A stretch of 13,965 nt of DNA from JBDHRG01 sp039807445 (GCA_039807445.1 JBDHRG010000108.1:1-13965), one strand, 5' to 3'; shown: positions 1 through 7,467, counted from the stretch's first letter. Numbers and translations: made by a program. Notes: generated by a model not told the origin, from the letters alone.

Positions 1-68
1 GGGTGCGCGAGCGTCAGATCGGTCAGCGTCACCCGCTCGGCCTCGGTCAGTTCCAGCGCTCGACCCAC
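1..68 (-). CDS. 5' fragment of an ORF, possibly an IS630-like transposase N-terminus
   Basis: Only the first 22 codons are visible; the gene runs off the left edge. Reading from a GTG at 68-66, the peptide is (M)GRALELTEAERVTLTDLTL followed by AHP. A purine-rich AAGGGGG lies about 8 bases upstream as a Shine-Dalgarno site, and a weak promoter lies at 106-134. The pattern LTEAER.TLTDL resembles the start of IS630-family transposases and related helix-turn-helix proteins, where a short LT..ER..L segment precedes the DNA-binding domain. That resemblance is from memory and rests on about 20 residues, so the family call is weak. No terminal inverted repeat could be recognised upstream. It could equally be an unrelated small regulator. 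Confidence 0.35.
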   Translation of the reverse strand, partial: MGRALELTEAERVTLTDLTLAH

Positions 69-105
69 GGCAGGTCCCCCTTCTCGCACCGCCAACAGGA
101 TTCGG

Positions 106-134
106 AGTGTAGCGGATTCAAGAAGTACTCAAAA
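106..134 (-). promoter_or_regulatory. weak candidate promoter for the left-edge ORF
   Basis: On the minus strand TACACT (106-111) could be a -10 box (4 of 6 to TATAAT). TTTTGA (129-134) sits 17 bases upstream; alternatively TTGAGT lies 15 bases upstream. The position suits the GTG at 68. The match is weak and is given only because the surrounding bases are more AT-rich than the rest of the window. Confidence 0.25.
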
Positions 135-193
135 CGATTTTATGCTCATACTTCAATCGGGGCGGGCGGGGCGTGAGGAGCCCGCTGGACTGA

Positions 194-210
194 TGCTGGT
201 TCTACCAGCA
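194..210. repeat. perfect 7-bp hairpin, TGCTGGT/ACCAGCA
   Basis: TGCTGGT at 194-200 and ACCAGCA at 204-210 form a perfect 7-bp stem with a TCT loop. It lies about 105 bases downstream of the stop of the second polyamine-binding protein gene. No T-run follows in either direction, so it is not a standard intrinsic terminator. It may help end the pot transcript or be part of an extragenic repeat. Confidence 0.5.
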
Positions 211-230
211 AGGCGGCGAATTCGAATGCA

Positions 231-262
231 GGGCGCAAGCCGCGTAGCGGCGTATTGCGCCC
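231..262. repeat. REP-like bulged palindrome ending in GGGCGCAA/TTGCGCCC
   Basis: The 32-base segment folds as an 8-bp outer stem (GGGCGCAA with TTGCGCCC), a 3-base GTA bulge on one side, a 5-bp inner stem (GCCGC with GCGGC) and a GTA loop. Palindromes with GGGCGCAA...TTGCGCC cores are scattered between genes in many beta- and gammaproteobacteria, so this is probably one copy of a dispersed extragenic palindrome. It is the strongest fold downstream of the pot operon but has no T-run, so any termination role is inference. Confidence 0.6.
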
Positions 263-278
263 TACACTTTTGTGCTGC

Positions 279-306
279 CCCCATTCCCCATTCCCCATTC
301 CCCATT
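279..306. repeat. tandem heptamer array, 4 x CCCCATT
   Basis: Four exact head-to-tail copies of CCCCATT occupy 279-285, 286-292, 293-299 and 300-306. The array starts 9 bases past the stop codon of the binding-protein gene at 316. On the sense strand of that gene it reads as G-rich GGAATGG units straight after the stop. Unlike the other two heptamer arrays in this window, no degenerate inverted arm is seen beside it. Confidence 0.9.
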
Positions 307-315
307 CCTGCTCGC

Positions 316-1347
316 TCATTTCCCGGTCTTCAGCAGTTGCCAGTACTTCTCGTAGAGCGGCAGCGCGTCGCCGACGTCGTTCTGGAACTCGACCCTGGCG
401 AGGTCGTCGTCGCTCGGGTTGGCGGTCCGGTTGTCGCGCACCTTCTTCGCCATCAGCGCGATCGCGCCGAGGTTGGGGCTGGTGTAGCCGACGTCCTCGG
501 CGATCAGCTTGGCGATCTCCGGACGCAGCACGAAGTTGATGAATTCGTGCGCCTCGGTCAGGTTCCTGGCGCTCTTCGGGATCACCAGGTTGTCGACCCA
601 GCCGAGCGGCCCTTCCTCGGGGTAGACGAACTTGATCTTCGCGTTCTCGCCGGCCGCCATGTACGCCTCGCCGTTCCACATCTGGCCGACGGCGACTTCG
701 CCGGCCAGCATCACCGCCTTCGGCGACTCGGCGTTGAACACCTTGACGCTGGGCCTGAGCTCGAGCAGCTTGTCGTAGGCGGCCTTGATCTCGGTTTCGT
801 CGCGGCTGTTGACCGAGTGGCCGAGCACGCGCAGCGCCAGCCCGAAGACTTCGCGCACGTCGTCGAGCAGCATCACCTGGCCCCTGTACTTCGGGTTCCA
901 CAGATCGGCCCAGCGCTTCACCGCGGCCGGGTCGATCTTGCCCGAGTCGACCGCGATGCCGCTGGTGCCCCACAGGTAGGGCAGGCTGTAGGCGTTGCCC
1001 GGGTCGTAGGGCTTGTCGAGCAGGCGCGGATCGAGGTGCTTCAAGTTCGGCAGTCTGCTCTTGTCGAGCGGCGCGAGCATGCCGGCGGCGATCATGCGCC
1101 CGACGTAGTAGCTCGACGGCACCACCAGGTCGTAGCCGCCGCGGCCCTCGACCGCCTTGAGCTTGGCGAACATCGCCTCGTTGTTGTCGTAGGTCGAGTA
1201 CTTGATCCGTATGCCGGTTTCCTTGGTGAACCGGGTCAGCACGCTCTTCGGCATGTACTCGGCCCAGTTGTAGATCACCAGCGTGCGCTCGGCGGCGATG
1301 GCCAGCGGCGCCGCCAGCAGCAGCAGTCCGGACAGCAGGCGTTTCAC
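316..1347 (-). CDS. potD: polyamine (spermidine/putrescine) ABC transporter periplasmic binding protein, PotD type
   Basis: The 343-residue protein binds polyamines in the periplasm and delivers them to PotABC. It starts with a Sec signal peptide (residues 1-19, KRLLSG...LAIAA), then the family hallmark YNWAEY at 26-31. Aligned from memory to E. coli PotD, with a constant offset of about 5, the ligand-contact residues are kept: W28, E30, Y31, S78, Y80, D163, E166, W224, W250, D252, Y288 and Q322. The site therefore looks able to bind a polyamine. I chose the GTG at 1347-1345 over an upstream ATG at 1410 because it places the signal peptide at the N-terminus and has AGGAGGAGGT 7 bases upstream; the longer start would lie inside a terminator hairpin. 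It is the last gene of the pot operon, and that terminator lies just before it. Confidence 0.93.
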   Translation of the reverse strand: MKRLLSGLLLLAAPLAIAAERTLVIYNWAEYMPKSVLTRFTKETGIRIKYSTYDNNEAMFAKLKAVEGRGGYDLVVPSSYYVGRMIAAGMLAPLDKSRLPNLKHLDPRLLDKPYDPGNAYSLPYLWGTSGIAVDSGKIDPAAVKRWADLWNPKYRGQVMLLDDVREVFGLALRVLGHSVNSRDETEIKAAYDKLLELRPSVKVFNAESPKAVMLAGEVAVGQMWNGEAYMAAGENAKIKFVYPEEGPLGWVDNLVIPKSARNLTEAHEFINFVLRPEIAKLIAEDVGYTSPNLGAIALMAKKVRDNRTANPSDDDLARVEFQNDVGDALPLYEKYWQLLKTGK

Positions 1348-1381
1348 GGCGCGCACCTCCTCCTCGATCGGTCCACCAACG

Positions 1382-1438
1382 AAAAAGCCCGCGGACGCTA
1401 GGTGGCTCACCCTCTGGTGACCCCCACGGACCGCGGGC
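1382..1438 (-). terminator. strong intrinsic terminator between the two binding-protein genes
   Basis: Read on the minus strand, GCCCGCGG (1438-1431) pairs perfectly with CCGCGGGC (1394-1387) and is followed at once by TTTTT (1386-1382). Inside the 8-bp stem there is an internal loop, a GTGG/CCAC helix (1402-1405 with 1424-1427) and a TCACC/GGTGA helix (1407-1411 with 1416-1420) closed by a CTCT loop. It begins 20 bases after the stop of the first binding-protein gene and ends 34 bases before the start of the second. It should reduce expression of the second gene unless it is read through or controlled. Confidence 0.8.
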
Positions 1439-1458
1439 CGCGAAGCGGGGCGGGCGGA

Positions 1459-2511
1459 TTACTCGCCGCCGACCACCTTCTTGCCGACCTTCAGCTCGGA
1501 CCAGTACTTCTCGTACAGGCCCTGCGTCTCGGTCGGAATGTCTTCGAGCAGCTCGGCGTTCTTCAGGTCGGCGTCGGTCGGGTAGACGATGCGGTTGGCC
1601 GACAGCACCTTCGGCAGCTTCTTGACGCCCTCGGCGTTCAGCGTCGCGTAGCCGAGCGCTTCGCTGATCTTGGCGGCGTTGTCGGGGCGCATCACGAAGT
1701 CGAGGAACTTGTGCGCGTTGTCGGGGTGCTTGGCGGTCTTCGGGATCGCCATCGTGTCCATCGCCAGCACCACGCCTTCCTGCGGGTAGACGAAGGTGAT
1801 CTTCGGGTTTTCCTGCGCGCCCATGAACGCTTCGCCGTTCCAGGCGATGCCGACGCTGACCTCGCCCTCGATGAAGCTGACCTTCGGTGATTCGCCGTTG
1901 TACAGCTTCACGTTCGGCTGCAGGTCGCGCAGCTTCTGGAACGCCTGCTCGATGTGCTTGGGGTCGGTGTCGTTGGCCGGGAAGCCGGCGGCCTTCTGCA
2001 CCACGGCGAAGGTTTCGCGCGCGGTGTCCATCAGCAACAGCGCGCCGGCGTACTCGGGCTTCCACAGGTCGTTCCAGCTCCTGATCCTGGCCGGGTCGAC
2101 CTTGGCGCTGTCGACGATCACGCCGACCGACGACAGCAGGTAGGGCACGCTGTAGCTGTTGCCCGGGTCGTAGGGCTTGTCGAGGTACTTCGGGTCGATG
2201 TTCTTCAGGTTCGGCAGCTTGCTCTTGTCGAGCGGCGCCAGCATGCCTTCCTTGGCCATGCGCGTGACGAAGTAGGTCGACGGCACGACGATGTCGTAGC
2301 CGCCGCCGCCCGCCTTGAGCTTGGCGTACATCTCCTCGGTGCTGGCGTAGTTCGATTCCTTGACCTTGATGCCGGTTTCCTTGGTGAAGGCCTTCAGGAC
2401 CTCCTTCGGCATGTACTCGGTCCAGTTGTACAGGTTCAGCACCTTTTCCTCGGCAGCGAACGCGGAGTTGACGGCACCGGCGACGGCCAGCGCGAGCAGC
2501 AGTTTCTTCAC
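1459..2511 (-). CDS. polyamine-family ABC transporter periplasmic binding protein with altered ligand site
   Basis: The 350-residue protein has a signal peptide (residues 1-20, KKLLLALAV...AFAA) and the family hallmark YNWTEY at 28-33, and it aligns along its whole length with PotD. Compared from memory with E. coli PotD, several pocket residues remain: W30, E32, Y33, S78, Y80, E166, W224, D252 and Y288. Three that contact spermidine are changed: D168 becomes T163, W255 becomes A250 and Q327 becomes L322. The ligand is therefore likely a different amine, or affinity is lower. The GTG start overlaps the potC stop as GTGA, with AGGAGA about 8 bases upstream, so it is translationally coupled to potC. 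It is a paralogue of the next gene, which keeps all three residues. The family is certain; the ligand is unknown. Confidence 0.92.
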   Translation of the reverse strand: MKKLLLALAVAGAVNSAFAAEEKVLNLYNWTEYMPKEVLKAFTKETGIKVKESNYASTEEMYAKLKAGGGGYDIVVPSTYFVTRMAKEGMLAPLDKSKLPNLKNIDPKYLDKPYDPGNSYSVPYLLSSVGVIVDSAKVDPARIRSWNDLWKPEYAGALLLMDTARETFAVVQKAAGFPANDTDPKHIEQAFQKLRDLQPNVKLYNGESPKVSFIEGEVSVGIAWNGEAFMGAQENPKITFVYPQEGVVLAMDTMAIPKTAKHPDNAHKFLDFVMRPDNAAKISEALGYATLNAEGVKKLPKVLSANRIVYPTDADLKNAELLEDIPTETQGLYEKYWSELKVGKKVVGGE

Positions 2512-3278
2512 TGTTTCTTCTCCTTGAGCAGCGATTGCGCGAACAGGACGATTACCAGCGTCAGCACGAACATCAGCGTGGACAGCGCGTTGATCTCGGG
2601 CTTCACCCCCAGCCGCACCATCGAGTACACCTTCAGCGGCAGCACCTCGTAGTCGGGGCCGGTGACGAAGAAGGTGATGATCACGTCGTCCATCGACAGC
2701 GTGAAGCTCAGCAGCCAGCCGGCGATCGCCGCCGGCGTCAGCAGCGGCAGGATCACCTTGCGGAAGGTCTGGAACTCGCTGGCGCCGAGGTCTTGCGCCG
2801 CCTCGATCAGGTGTTTGTCGAAGCCGCTCATGCGGCTCAGCACGGTGATCACGACGAACGGGATCGAGAAGGTGACGTGCGACAGCAGCAGCGTCCAGAA
2901 GCCGAGCGGGAAGTTCAGCGTCACGAACAGCAGCAGCAGCGAGATGCCCATCACGATCTCGGGCGACATGATCAGGATGAAGATCAGCCCGTTCAGGAGC
3001 TGCTTGCCGCGGAACGCGTAGCGGTACAGCGCCACCGCGCCGAGCGTGCCGATGATCGTCGCCAGCGTCGCCGAGGTCAGCGCCAGCTTGACCGAGTTCA
3101 GCGCCACCTGGATCAGGTCGCTGTTGTCGAACAGCGACTCGTACCACTCCCAGGTGAAACCCTTCCAGCTGAGCGCGTACTTGGTGTCGTTGAACGAGTA
3201 GACGATCAGGATCGCGATCGGCGCGTACAGGAACAGGTAGACGAAGCCGAGGTAGCCGCTGGACCCGATGCGCTTCAT
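2508..3278 (-). CDS. potC: polyamine ABC transporter permease PotC
   Basis: This 256-residue inner-membrane protein is the second permease subunit of the polyamine importer and pairs with PotB to form the channel. About six hydrophobic segments are visible, the first at roughly residues 9-28. The cytoplasmic EAA loop that docks on the ATPase is present as EAAQDLGASEFQTF with a downstream KVILPLLTPA (from residue 159). The length is normal for PotC. The ATG at 3278 has GGAGGT upstream, lying within the last codons of potB. The stop TGA shares bases with the GTG start of the following binding protein, so these genes are translated as one operon. Confidence 0.95.
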   Translation of the reverse strand: MKRIGSSGYLGFVYLFLYAPIAILIVYSFNDTKYALSWKGFTWEWYESLFDNSDLIQVALNSVKLALTSATLATIIGTLGAVALYRYAFRGKQLLNGLIFILIMSPEIVMGISLLLLFVTLNFPLGFWTLLLSHVTFSIPFVVITVLSRMSGFDKHLIEAAQDLGASEFQTFRKVILPLLTPAAIAGWLLSFTLSMDDVIITFFVTGPDYEVLPLKVYSMVRLGVKPEINALSTLMFVLTLVIVLFAQSLLKEKKQ

Positions 3279-3281
3279 CGC

Positions 3282-4133
3282 TCAGACCTCCGTCTTGACC
3301 CGCGCGCGCTGCACGGCGATCCAGTAGGCCCACAGCATCAGCCCCATCGCGACGGTCAGCGTCACGCTCGCCGCCGAGCCGAACGGCCAGTCGCGCGCCG
3401 ACAGGAACTGGCGCTGGATCAGGTTGCCGATCAGCGTGGTCTTGGCGCCACCGAGGATGTCGGCGACGTAGAACAACCCCAGCCCCGGCAGGAACACCAG
3501 CATGCTGCCGGCGATGATGCCGGGCATCGTCAGCGGGATGATCACCTTGGTGAAGGTGCGAAGTCGGTCGGCGCCGAGGTCGCGCGCGGCCTCGACCAGG
3601 CGCAGGTCGAGCTTTTCGATCGCCGCGTACAGCGGCAGCACCATGAACGGCAGCAGCGTGTAGACCAGGCCGACGATCACCGCGAAGTCGGTGTACAGCA
3701 TCTCGATCGGCTCGGTGATCAGCCCGAGCGCCAGCAGCAGTTCGTTGAGCAGCCCCTTGGTCTTCAGGATCACGATCAGCGCGTAGGTGCGTACCAGCGA
3801 GCTGGTCCAGAACGGGATGATCACCAGCATCAGCAGCATCGGTCGCATGCGCGCGGGCGCGCGCGCGATCAGGTAGGCGAACGGATAGCCGAACACCAGG
3901 CACAGCACCGTGGTCAGCGCCGCCAGGTAGAACGAGTTCCAGAACACGTGCAGGTACAGCGGATCGAACATCCGCGCATAGCTGCCGAGCGAGAAGCCCC
4001 AGACCAGGAACTCGCTCTCGCCGCGCTGCATGAAGCTCGCGCCGACCACCATCAGGTTGGGCACCAGCGCGAACACGATCAGCCAGGCAGCGATCGTGCC
4101 GATCGCGAAACGCTTGAAGAACTGGCTATTCAT
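3282..4133 (-). CDS. potB: polyamine ABC transporter permease PotB
   Basis: This 283-residue inner-membrane permease is the partner of PotC in polyamine uptake. It has an N-terminal membrane segment at about residues 11-32, several further hydrophobic helices, and the EAA loop EAARDLGADRLRTF at residues 181-194 followed by KVIIPLTMPG. Its ATG overlaps the end of potA by 8 bases, and its stop is 3 bases before the potC ATG, so coupling is tight on both sides. The length matches E. coli PotB (about 285). I see no sign of damage. Confidence 0.95.
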   Translation of the reverse strand: MNSQFFKRFAIGTIAAWLIVFALVPNLMVVGASFMQRGESEFLVWGFSLGSYARMFDPLYLHVFWNSFYLAALTTVLCLVFGYPFAYLIARAPARMRPMLLMLVIIPFWTSSLVRTYALIVILKTKGLLNELLLALGLITEPIEMLYTDFAVIVGLVYTLLPFMVLPLYAAIEKLDLRLVEAARDLGADRLRTFTKVIIPLTMPGIIAGSMLVFLPGLGLFYVADILGGAKTTLIGNLIQRQFLSARDWPFGSAASVTLTVAMGLMLWAYWIAVQRARVKTEV

Positions 4134-5238
4134 GGTGCGGCAGCACCACTTCCCAGCCGTGGACCCAGTCGACCAGCACGGGGTCGCCGATCCGGTAGTC
4201 GAGCAGCGAGGTTTCGGCGTCTTCGTTGAAGAACTGCGTGGTCGCGAGCTGCTCGCCGGACTCGCTCAGGCGCACCAGCAGGTCGACCGTGGTGCCCTTG
4301 TAGATCACCTCCTCGACCACCGCCGGGAACAGGTCGGCGATGTCCTCGACCGCGGCTTCGCCCTCGCGGCAGATGCGCAGGTCTTCGGGGCGCACCAGCA
4401 CGCTGACCGGGTCGCCGAGCGCGAAGCGGCGCGTCTTCGACTTCAGGTCGAGCACGTGGCCGAACAGGTCGACGTCGAAGCCGTCGTCGCGCACCGCCGC
4501 CACGTGGCCGGTCAGCGTGTTGATCTCGCCGACGAACTTGGCGACGAACAGGTCCGCGGGCTCTTCGTAGACTTCGCGCGGCGTGCCGACCTGGCGGATG
4601 TGGCCGGTGTTCATCACCACGATGCGATCGGACATCGACAGCGCCTCTTCCTGGTCGTGGGTGACGAACACGAAGGTGATGCCGAGGCTGCGCTGCAGCT
4701 GCTTGAGCTCGATCTGCATCGCCTTGCGCAGCTTGTAGTCGAGCGCCGACAGCGATTCGTCGAGCAGCAGCACCAGCGGCTGGTTGACCAGCGCGCGCGC
4801 GATCGCGACCCGCTGCTGCTGACCGCCCGAGAGCTGGTCCGGCCGTCGCCGGGCGAAGCTGTCGAGCTTGACCGTACGCAGCGCCTCCATCACGCGGGCC
4901 TCGATCTCGGCGCCGTCGACGCCCTTCAGCCGCGGGCCGAAGGCGACGTTGTCGAACACGCTCATGTGCGGGAACAGCGCGTAGCTCTGGAACACGGTGT
5001 TGACCTGGCGCGCTTCCGGCGGCAGCGCGCCGACGTCCTGGCCGCCGATCCACACCTGGCCCGAGCTCGGCGTCTCGAAGCCGGCGAGCAGGCGCAGGAT
5101 CGTGGTCTTGCCGCAGCCGGACGGGCCGAGCAGCGTCAGGAACTCGCCCTTGCGCACCTGCAGGTCGATGCCGTGGAGCACCTGCTGGCTCCCGTACGAT
5201 TTGCTGACACCTTTCAGCTCGATGACGAAGTCGCTCAT
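4126..5238 (-). CDS. potA: polyamine ABC transporter ATP-binding protein PotA
   Basis: This 370-residue cytoplasmic ATPase powers PotBC. It shows Walker A GPSGCGKTT (residues 38-46), the signature LSGGQQQRVAIARAL, and Walker B LLLDESLSALD with the following YKLRKAMQ. The DES in place of the common DEP is also found in E. coli PotA and marks this as PotA rather than a generic sugar or iron ATPase. The switch histidine is in VTHDQEEAL. A C-terminal TOBE-type regulatory domain follows (roughly residue 240 onward). The ATG at 5238 has GAGGAG upstream. It is the first gene of the operon; the 101 bases before it should contain the promoter, but no convincing -35/-10 pair is visible there. Confidence 0.96.
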   Translation of the reverse strand: MSDFVIELKGVSKSYGSQQVLHGIDLQVRKGEFLTLLGPSGCGKTTILRLLAGFETPSSGQVWIGGQDVGALPPEARQVNTVFQSYALFPHMSVFDNVAFGPRLKGVDGAEIEARVMEALRTVKLDSFARRRPDQLSGGQQQRVAIARALVNQPLVLLLDESLSALDYKLRKAMQIELKQLQRSLGITFVFVTHDQEEALSMSDRIVVMNTGHIRQVGTPREVYEEPADLFVAKFVGEINTLTGHVAAVRDDGFDVDLFGHVLDLKSKTRRFALGDPVSVLVRPEDLRICREGEAAVEDIADLFPAVVEEVIYKGTTVDLLVRLSESGEQLATTQFFNEDAETSLLDYRIGDPVLVDWVHGWEVVLPHHE

Positions 5239-5339
5239 GGCTCCTCGGGCCGTGGCAAGGGTGGACGGCGGGCGTGGCGATGCGGGTTCACCTTACACGA
5301 AAACCGCGGCCGCCAGCTTGCAAACAATATCGTGCGCCG

Positions 5340-6155
5340 CTAGCGCTGGCAGCGCGGACACCAGTAGCTCGAGCGCTGCCCCAGGCGCAGCGCGGCGATC
5401 GGCGTGCCGCAGGCGCGGCAGGGCAGGCCGGCGCGGTCGTAGACGGCCAGCGCCTGCTGGAAGTAGCCGGGCCTGCCCTCGCTGTCGACGAAGTCGCGCA
5501 GCGTCGTTCCCCCCGAGCGGATCGCCGCCTCGAGCACGGTGCGGATCGCTTCGACCAGCACGGCGTAGCGTTCGCGCGACACCTGCCCGGCGGCGCGGCG
5601 CGGGGCGATGCCGGCGGCGAACAGCGATTCCGACGCGTAGATGTTGCCGACGCCGACGACGGTGTGGCTGTCCATGATGAAGGTCTTGACCGCCTGGCGG
5701 CGGCCCCGGGCGCGGCGGTGGAGGTAGCCGGCGTCGAAGTCCGGGCCGAGCGGCTCGGGGCCGAGGCTGCGCAGCAGCGGATGGGTCTGCGGATCGGGAC
5801 CGGCCCACAGCGCGGCGCCGAAGCGGCGCGGATCGGTCAGGCGCAGGCAGCGGCCGTCGTCGAGCACCAGGTCGAGGTGGTCGTGTTTGCCCGGCGGCGT
5901 GTCGGCGCGTAACACGCGCAGGCTGCCCGACATGCCCAGGTGCAACAGCGCCCAGCCCGCGGCGTTGCCGAGCAGGAGGTACTTGCCGCGGCGCTCGATG
6001 CGCTCGATCGCGCGCCCGGCCAACCCCTCGGCGAGCGCCGGCGGTACCGGCCAGCGCAGCCGCGGCTCGCGCACGCGCACGCCGGTGACGGTGCGCCCGA
6101 GCAAGTGCGGCGCGATGCCGCGGCGCGTGGTCTCGACCTCGGGCAGCTCGGGCAT
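5340..6155 (-). CDS. mutM: bifunctional formamidopyrimidine-DNA glycosylase / AP lyase MutM (Fpg)
   Basis: The 271-residue base-excision repair enzyme removes 8-oxoguanine and ring-opened purines and cuts the abasic strand. The N-terminus MPELPEVET supplies the catalytic proline (residue 2, N-terminal after Met removal) and glutamate (3). The beta-elimination lysine is K58 in RRGKYL. The void-filling residues are M75 (LGMSG), R110 and F112 (DPRRFG). The helix-two-turn-helix has GVGNIYASE (168-176). A C-terminal zinc finger uses C246, C249, C266 and C269. The length is normal. The gene begins 3 bases after the stop of the EAL/HDOD gene with only a poor Shine-Dalgarno site, so it probably depends on upstream translation. 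Confidence 0.97.
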   Translation of the reverse strand: MPELPEVETTRRGIAPHLLGRTVTGVRVREPRLRWPVPPALAEGLAGRAIERIERRGKYLLLGNAAGWALLHLGMSGSLRVLRADTPPGKHDHLDLVLDDGRCLRLTDPRRFGAALWAGPDPQTHPLLRSLGPEPLGPDFDAGYLHRRARGRRQAVKTFIMDSHTVVGVGNIYASESLFAAGIAPRRAAGQVSRERYAVLVEAIRTVLEAAIRSGGTTLRDFVDSEGRPGYFQQALAVYDRAGLPCRACGTPIAALRLGQRSSYWCPRCQR

Positions 6156-6158
6156 CGC

Positions 6159-7361
6159 TCAGAACAGGGTTCGCGTCGCCTGGTACGCCTGCTGCAGCGC
6201 GGCGAAGTATGCGGTGCTGGCCGCCTCGCCGCCGATGCCGCTGGCGTCGACCGCGGCCCAGTCGCCGCGTTCGTAGGCGAGCGTGCAGGCGAGCAGGCGG
6301 CCGTGCTCGCCTTCGTGGCGCGTCAGCGCCGCGGCCACGTCTTCGGCCAGCGGCAGCGTCGCGATCACTTGCTCGAGCGGCATGCGGGTCAGGCGGTCGA
6401 GCACCGACAGCAGCCCGACGGTGAAGCTGACCTCGGGGCGCTCGATGTCGAGCGCCTGCGCCAGCCCGCGGCACATGAAGCCGCGCACCAGTGCGCTCTG
6501 CGCCATGTCGCTGCCCCGGCCGTCGAGCTGGGCCAGCGAGATCAGCGTCGCCCAGGCCTTGAGGTGATCGAGGCCGAGCAGGACCACCGCGTGCCGGATC
6601 GAGTCGACGCGGTTGGGCAGGTTGAAGTAGGCCGAATTGAGGTGGCGCAGCAGCTTGTACGACAGCGACACGTCCTGCGCGACCATTCGCTCGATGTCTT
6701 CGAGCCGGGCATCGGGATCGTTCAGCGCGCCGATCAGCTGCAGGATCGCCGCCTGGTTGGTCGGCATCGCCGCGAACTTCAGCAGCCGCGGCTGCGAGAA
6801 GTGGTAGCCCTGCAGGTAGTCGACACCGGCCTCGAGGCAGGCATCAACCGCCTCCGGGGTCTCGATGCGGGTCGCCATCAGCCGGATGCCCAGACCCTTG
6901 CACTCGCCGGCCAGGCGCGCGAGCTCTTCGGGGGCGGTGCTCAGCATGTCGAGCTTGACGAAGTCGGCGACCTCGAGCAGCGCGCGGTTGCCCGGCGTGT
7001 CGACGTAGTTGTCGAGCGCGAAGCGGCGGCCCTGGGCGCGCAGCGCGCGCAGCGCGCCGAGCAGCCCCGGTTCGAGCGCTTCGCCGGCGGCGATCTCGAA
7101 CACCAGTTGCGGGTGCTGCACCGACTTCAGCCCGCCGTCGACGACGAAGCGGCGCGCGACGTTGACGAAGGCGAGGCGTTGCTCGACCAGGTTCGGCAAG
7201 CCGATTTCGCTGACGACGTTCAGGATCACCTGCGAAGTCGCGGTGTCGGCATCGTCGATCCGGGCGCTGTCGACCGCGGCGTGGCGATAGAGCAGTTCGT
7301 AGGCTTCCAGCGACAGCTTGCGGTTGTAGATCGGCTGACGCCCGAGGTAGATGTCCCGCAT
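6159..7361 (-). CDS. EAL-like / HDOD two-domain signalling protein
   Basis: The 400-residue protein has an N-terminal EAL-type domain (about 1-195) and a C-terminal HDOD domain (about 200-400). Proteins of this build (YuxH/CdgJ-like) usually act as regulators in motility or surface behaviour rather than as enzymes. EAL landmarks are recognisable but worn: the EAL motif reads EAY (in LSLEAYELLYR), FVNV keeps the Asn, FEI keeps the Glu and VKLD keeps the Lys, but the usual Asp pair DDFG is DNYV. It is therefore probably not an active c-di-GMP phosphodiesterase. The HDOD part holds IERMVAQDVSLSYKLLRHLN and VLLGLDHLKAW. I chose the ATG at 7361 because family members begin near IYLGRQPI and an AGGA lies about 10 bases upstream; an ATG at 7379 and a GTG at 7394 are alternatives. 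Confidence 0.88.
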   Translation of the reverse strand: MRDIYLGRQPIYNRKLSLEAYELLYRHAAVDSARIDDADTATSQVILNVVSEIGLPNLVEQRLAFVNVARRFVVDGGLKSVQHPQLVFEIAAGEALEPGLLGALRALRAQGRRFALDNYVDTPGNRALLEVADFVKLDMLSTAPEELARLAGECKGLGIRLMATRIETPEAVDACLEAGVDYLQGYHFSQPRLLKFAAMPTNQAAILQLIGALNDPDARLEDIERMVAQDVSLSYKLLRHLNSAYFNLPNRVDSIRHAVVLLGLDHLKAWATLISLAQLDGRGSDMAQSALVRGFMCRGLAQALDIERPEVSFTVGLLSVLDRLTRMPLEQVIATLPLAEDVAAALTRHEGEHGRLLACTLAYERGDWAAVDASGIGGEAASTAYFAALQQAYQATRTLF

Positions 7362-7467
7362 GGAGTCGTCCTGGTCCATCGGCAAGGTGTACACGGGGGA
7401 TGATGCTGCGCTGCGGCGGCGGGCGCAAGGCGCCTGCGGCGCTGCCTTTTCCCGGCCCCGCGAACAA

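Noticed and set aside
1348..1410. ATG start at 1410 for the second binding protein
   Set aside because: It would put 21 unrelated residues ahead of the signal peptide and lies in the terminator hairpin; the GTG at 1347 has a strong ribosome site.
146..2065. 639-codon minus-strand open frame across both binding-protein genes
   Set aside because: It is an out-of-frame shadow rich in Arg, Gly and Ala; the true frames here give two clean PotD-family proteins.
1459..3903. 814-codon minus-strand frame apparently fusing a permease-region sequence to a binding protein
   Set aside because: Only the last 350 codons are meaningful. The first part overlaps potB and potC in the wrong frame, and the real start is the GTG at 2511.
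2535..4229. 564-codon plus-strand frame rich in Gln, His and Asp
   Set aside because: It is antisense to potB and potC; the composition is an artefact of GC-rich codons read backwards, and no ribosome site or domain is visible.
7395..7467. small gene or promoter between the rpmG terminator and the EAL/HDOD gene
   Set aside because: No ORF with a ribosome site and no -35/-10 pair is visible; only GC-rich sequence with minor self-complementarity.
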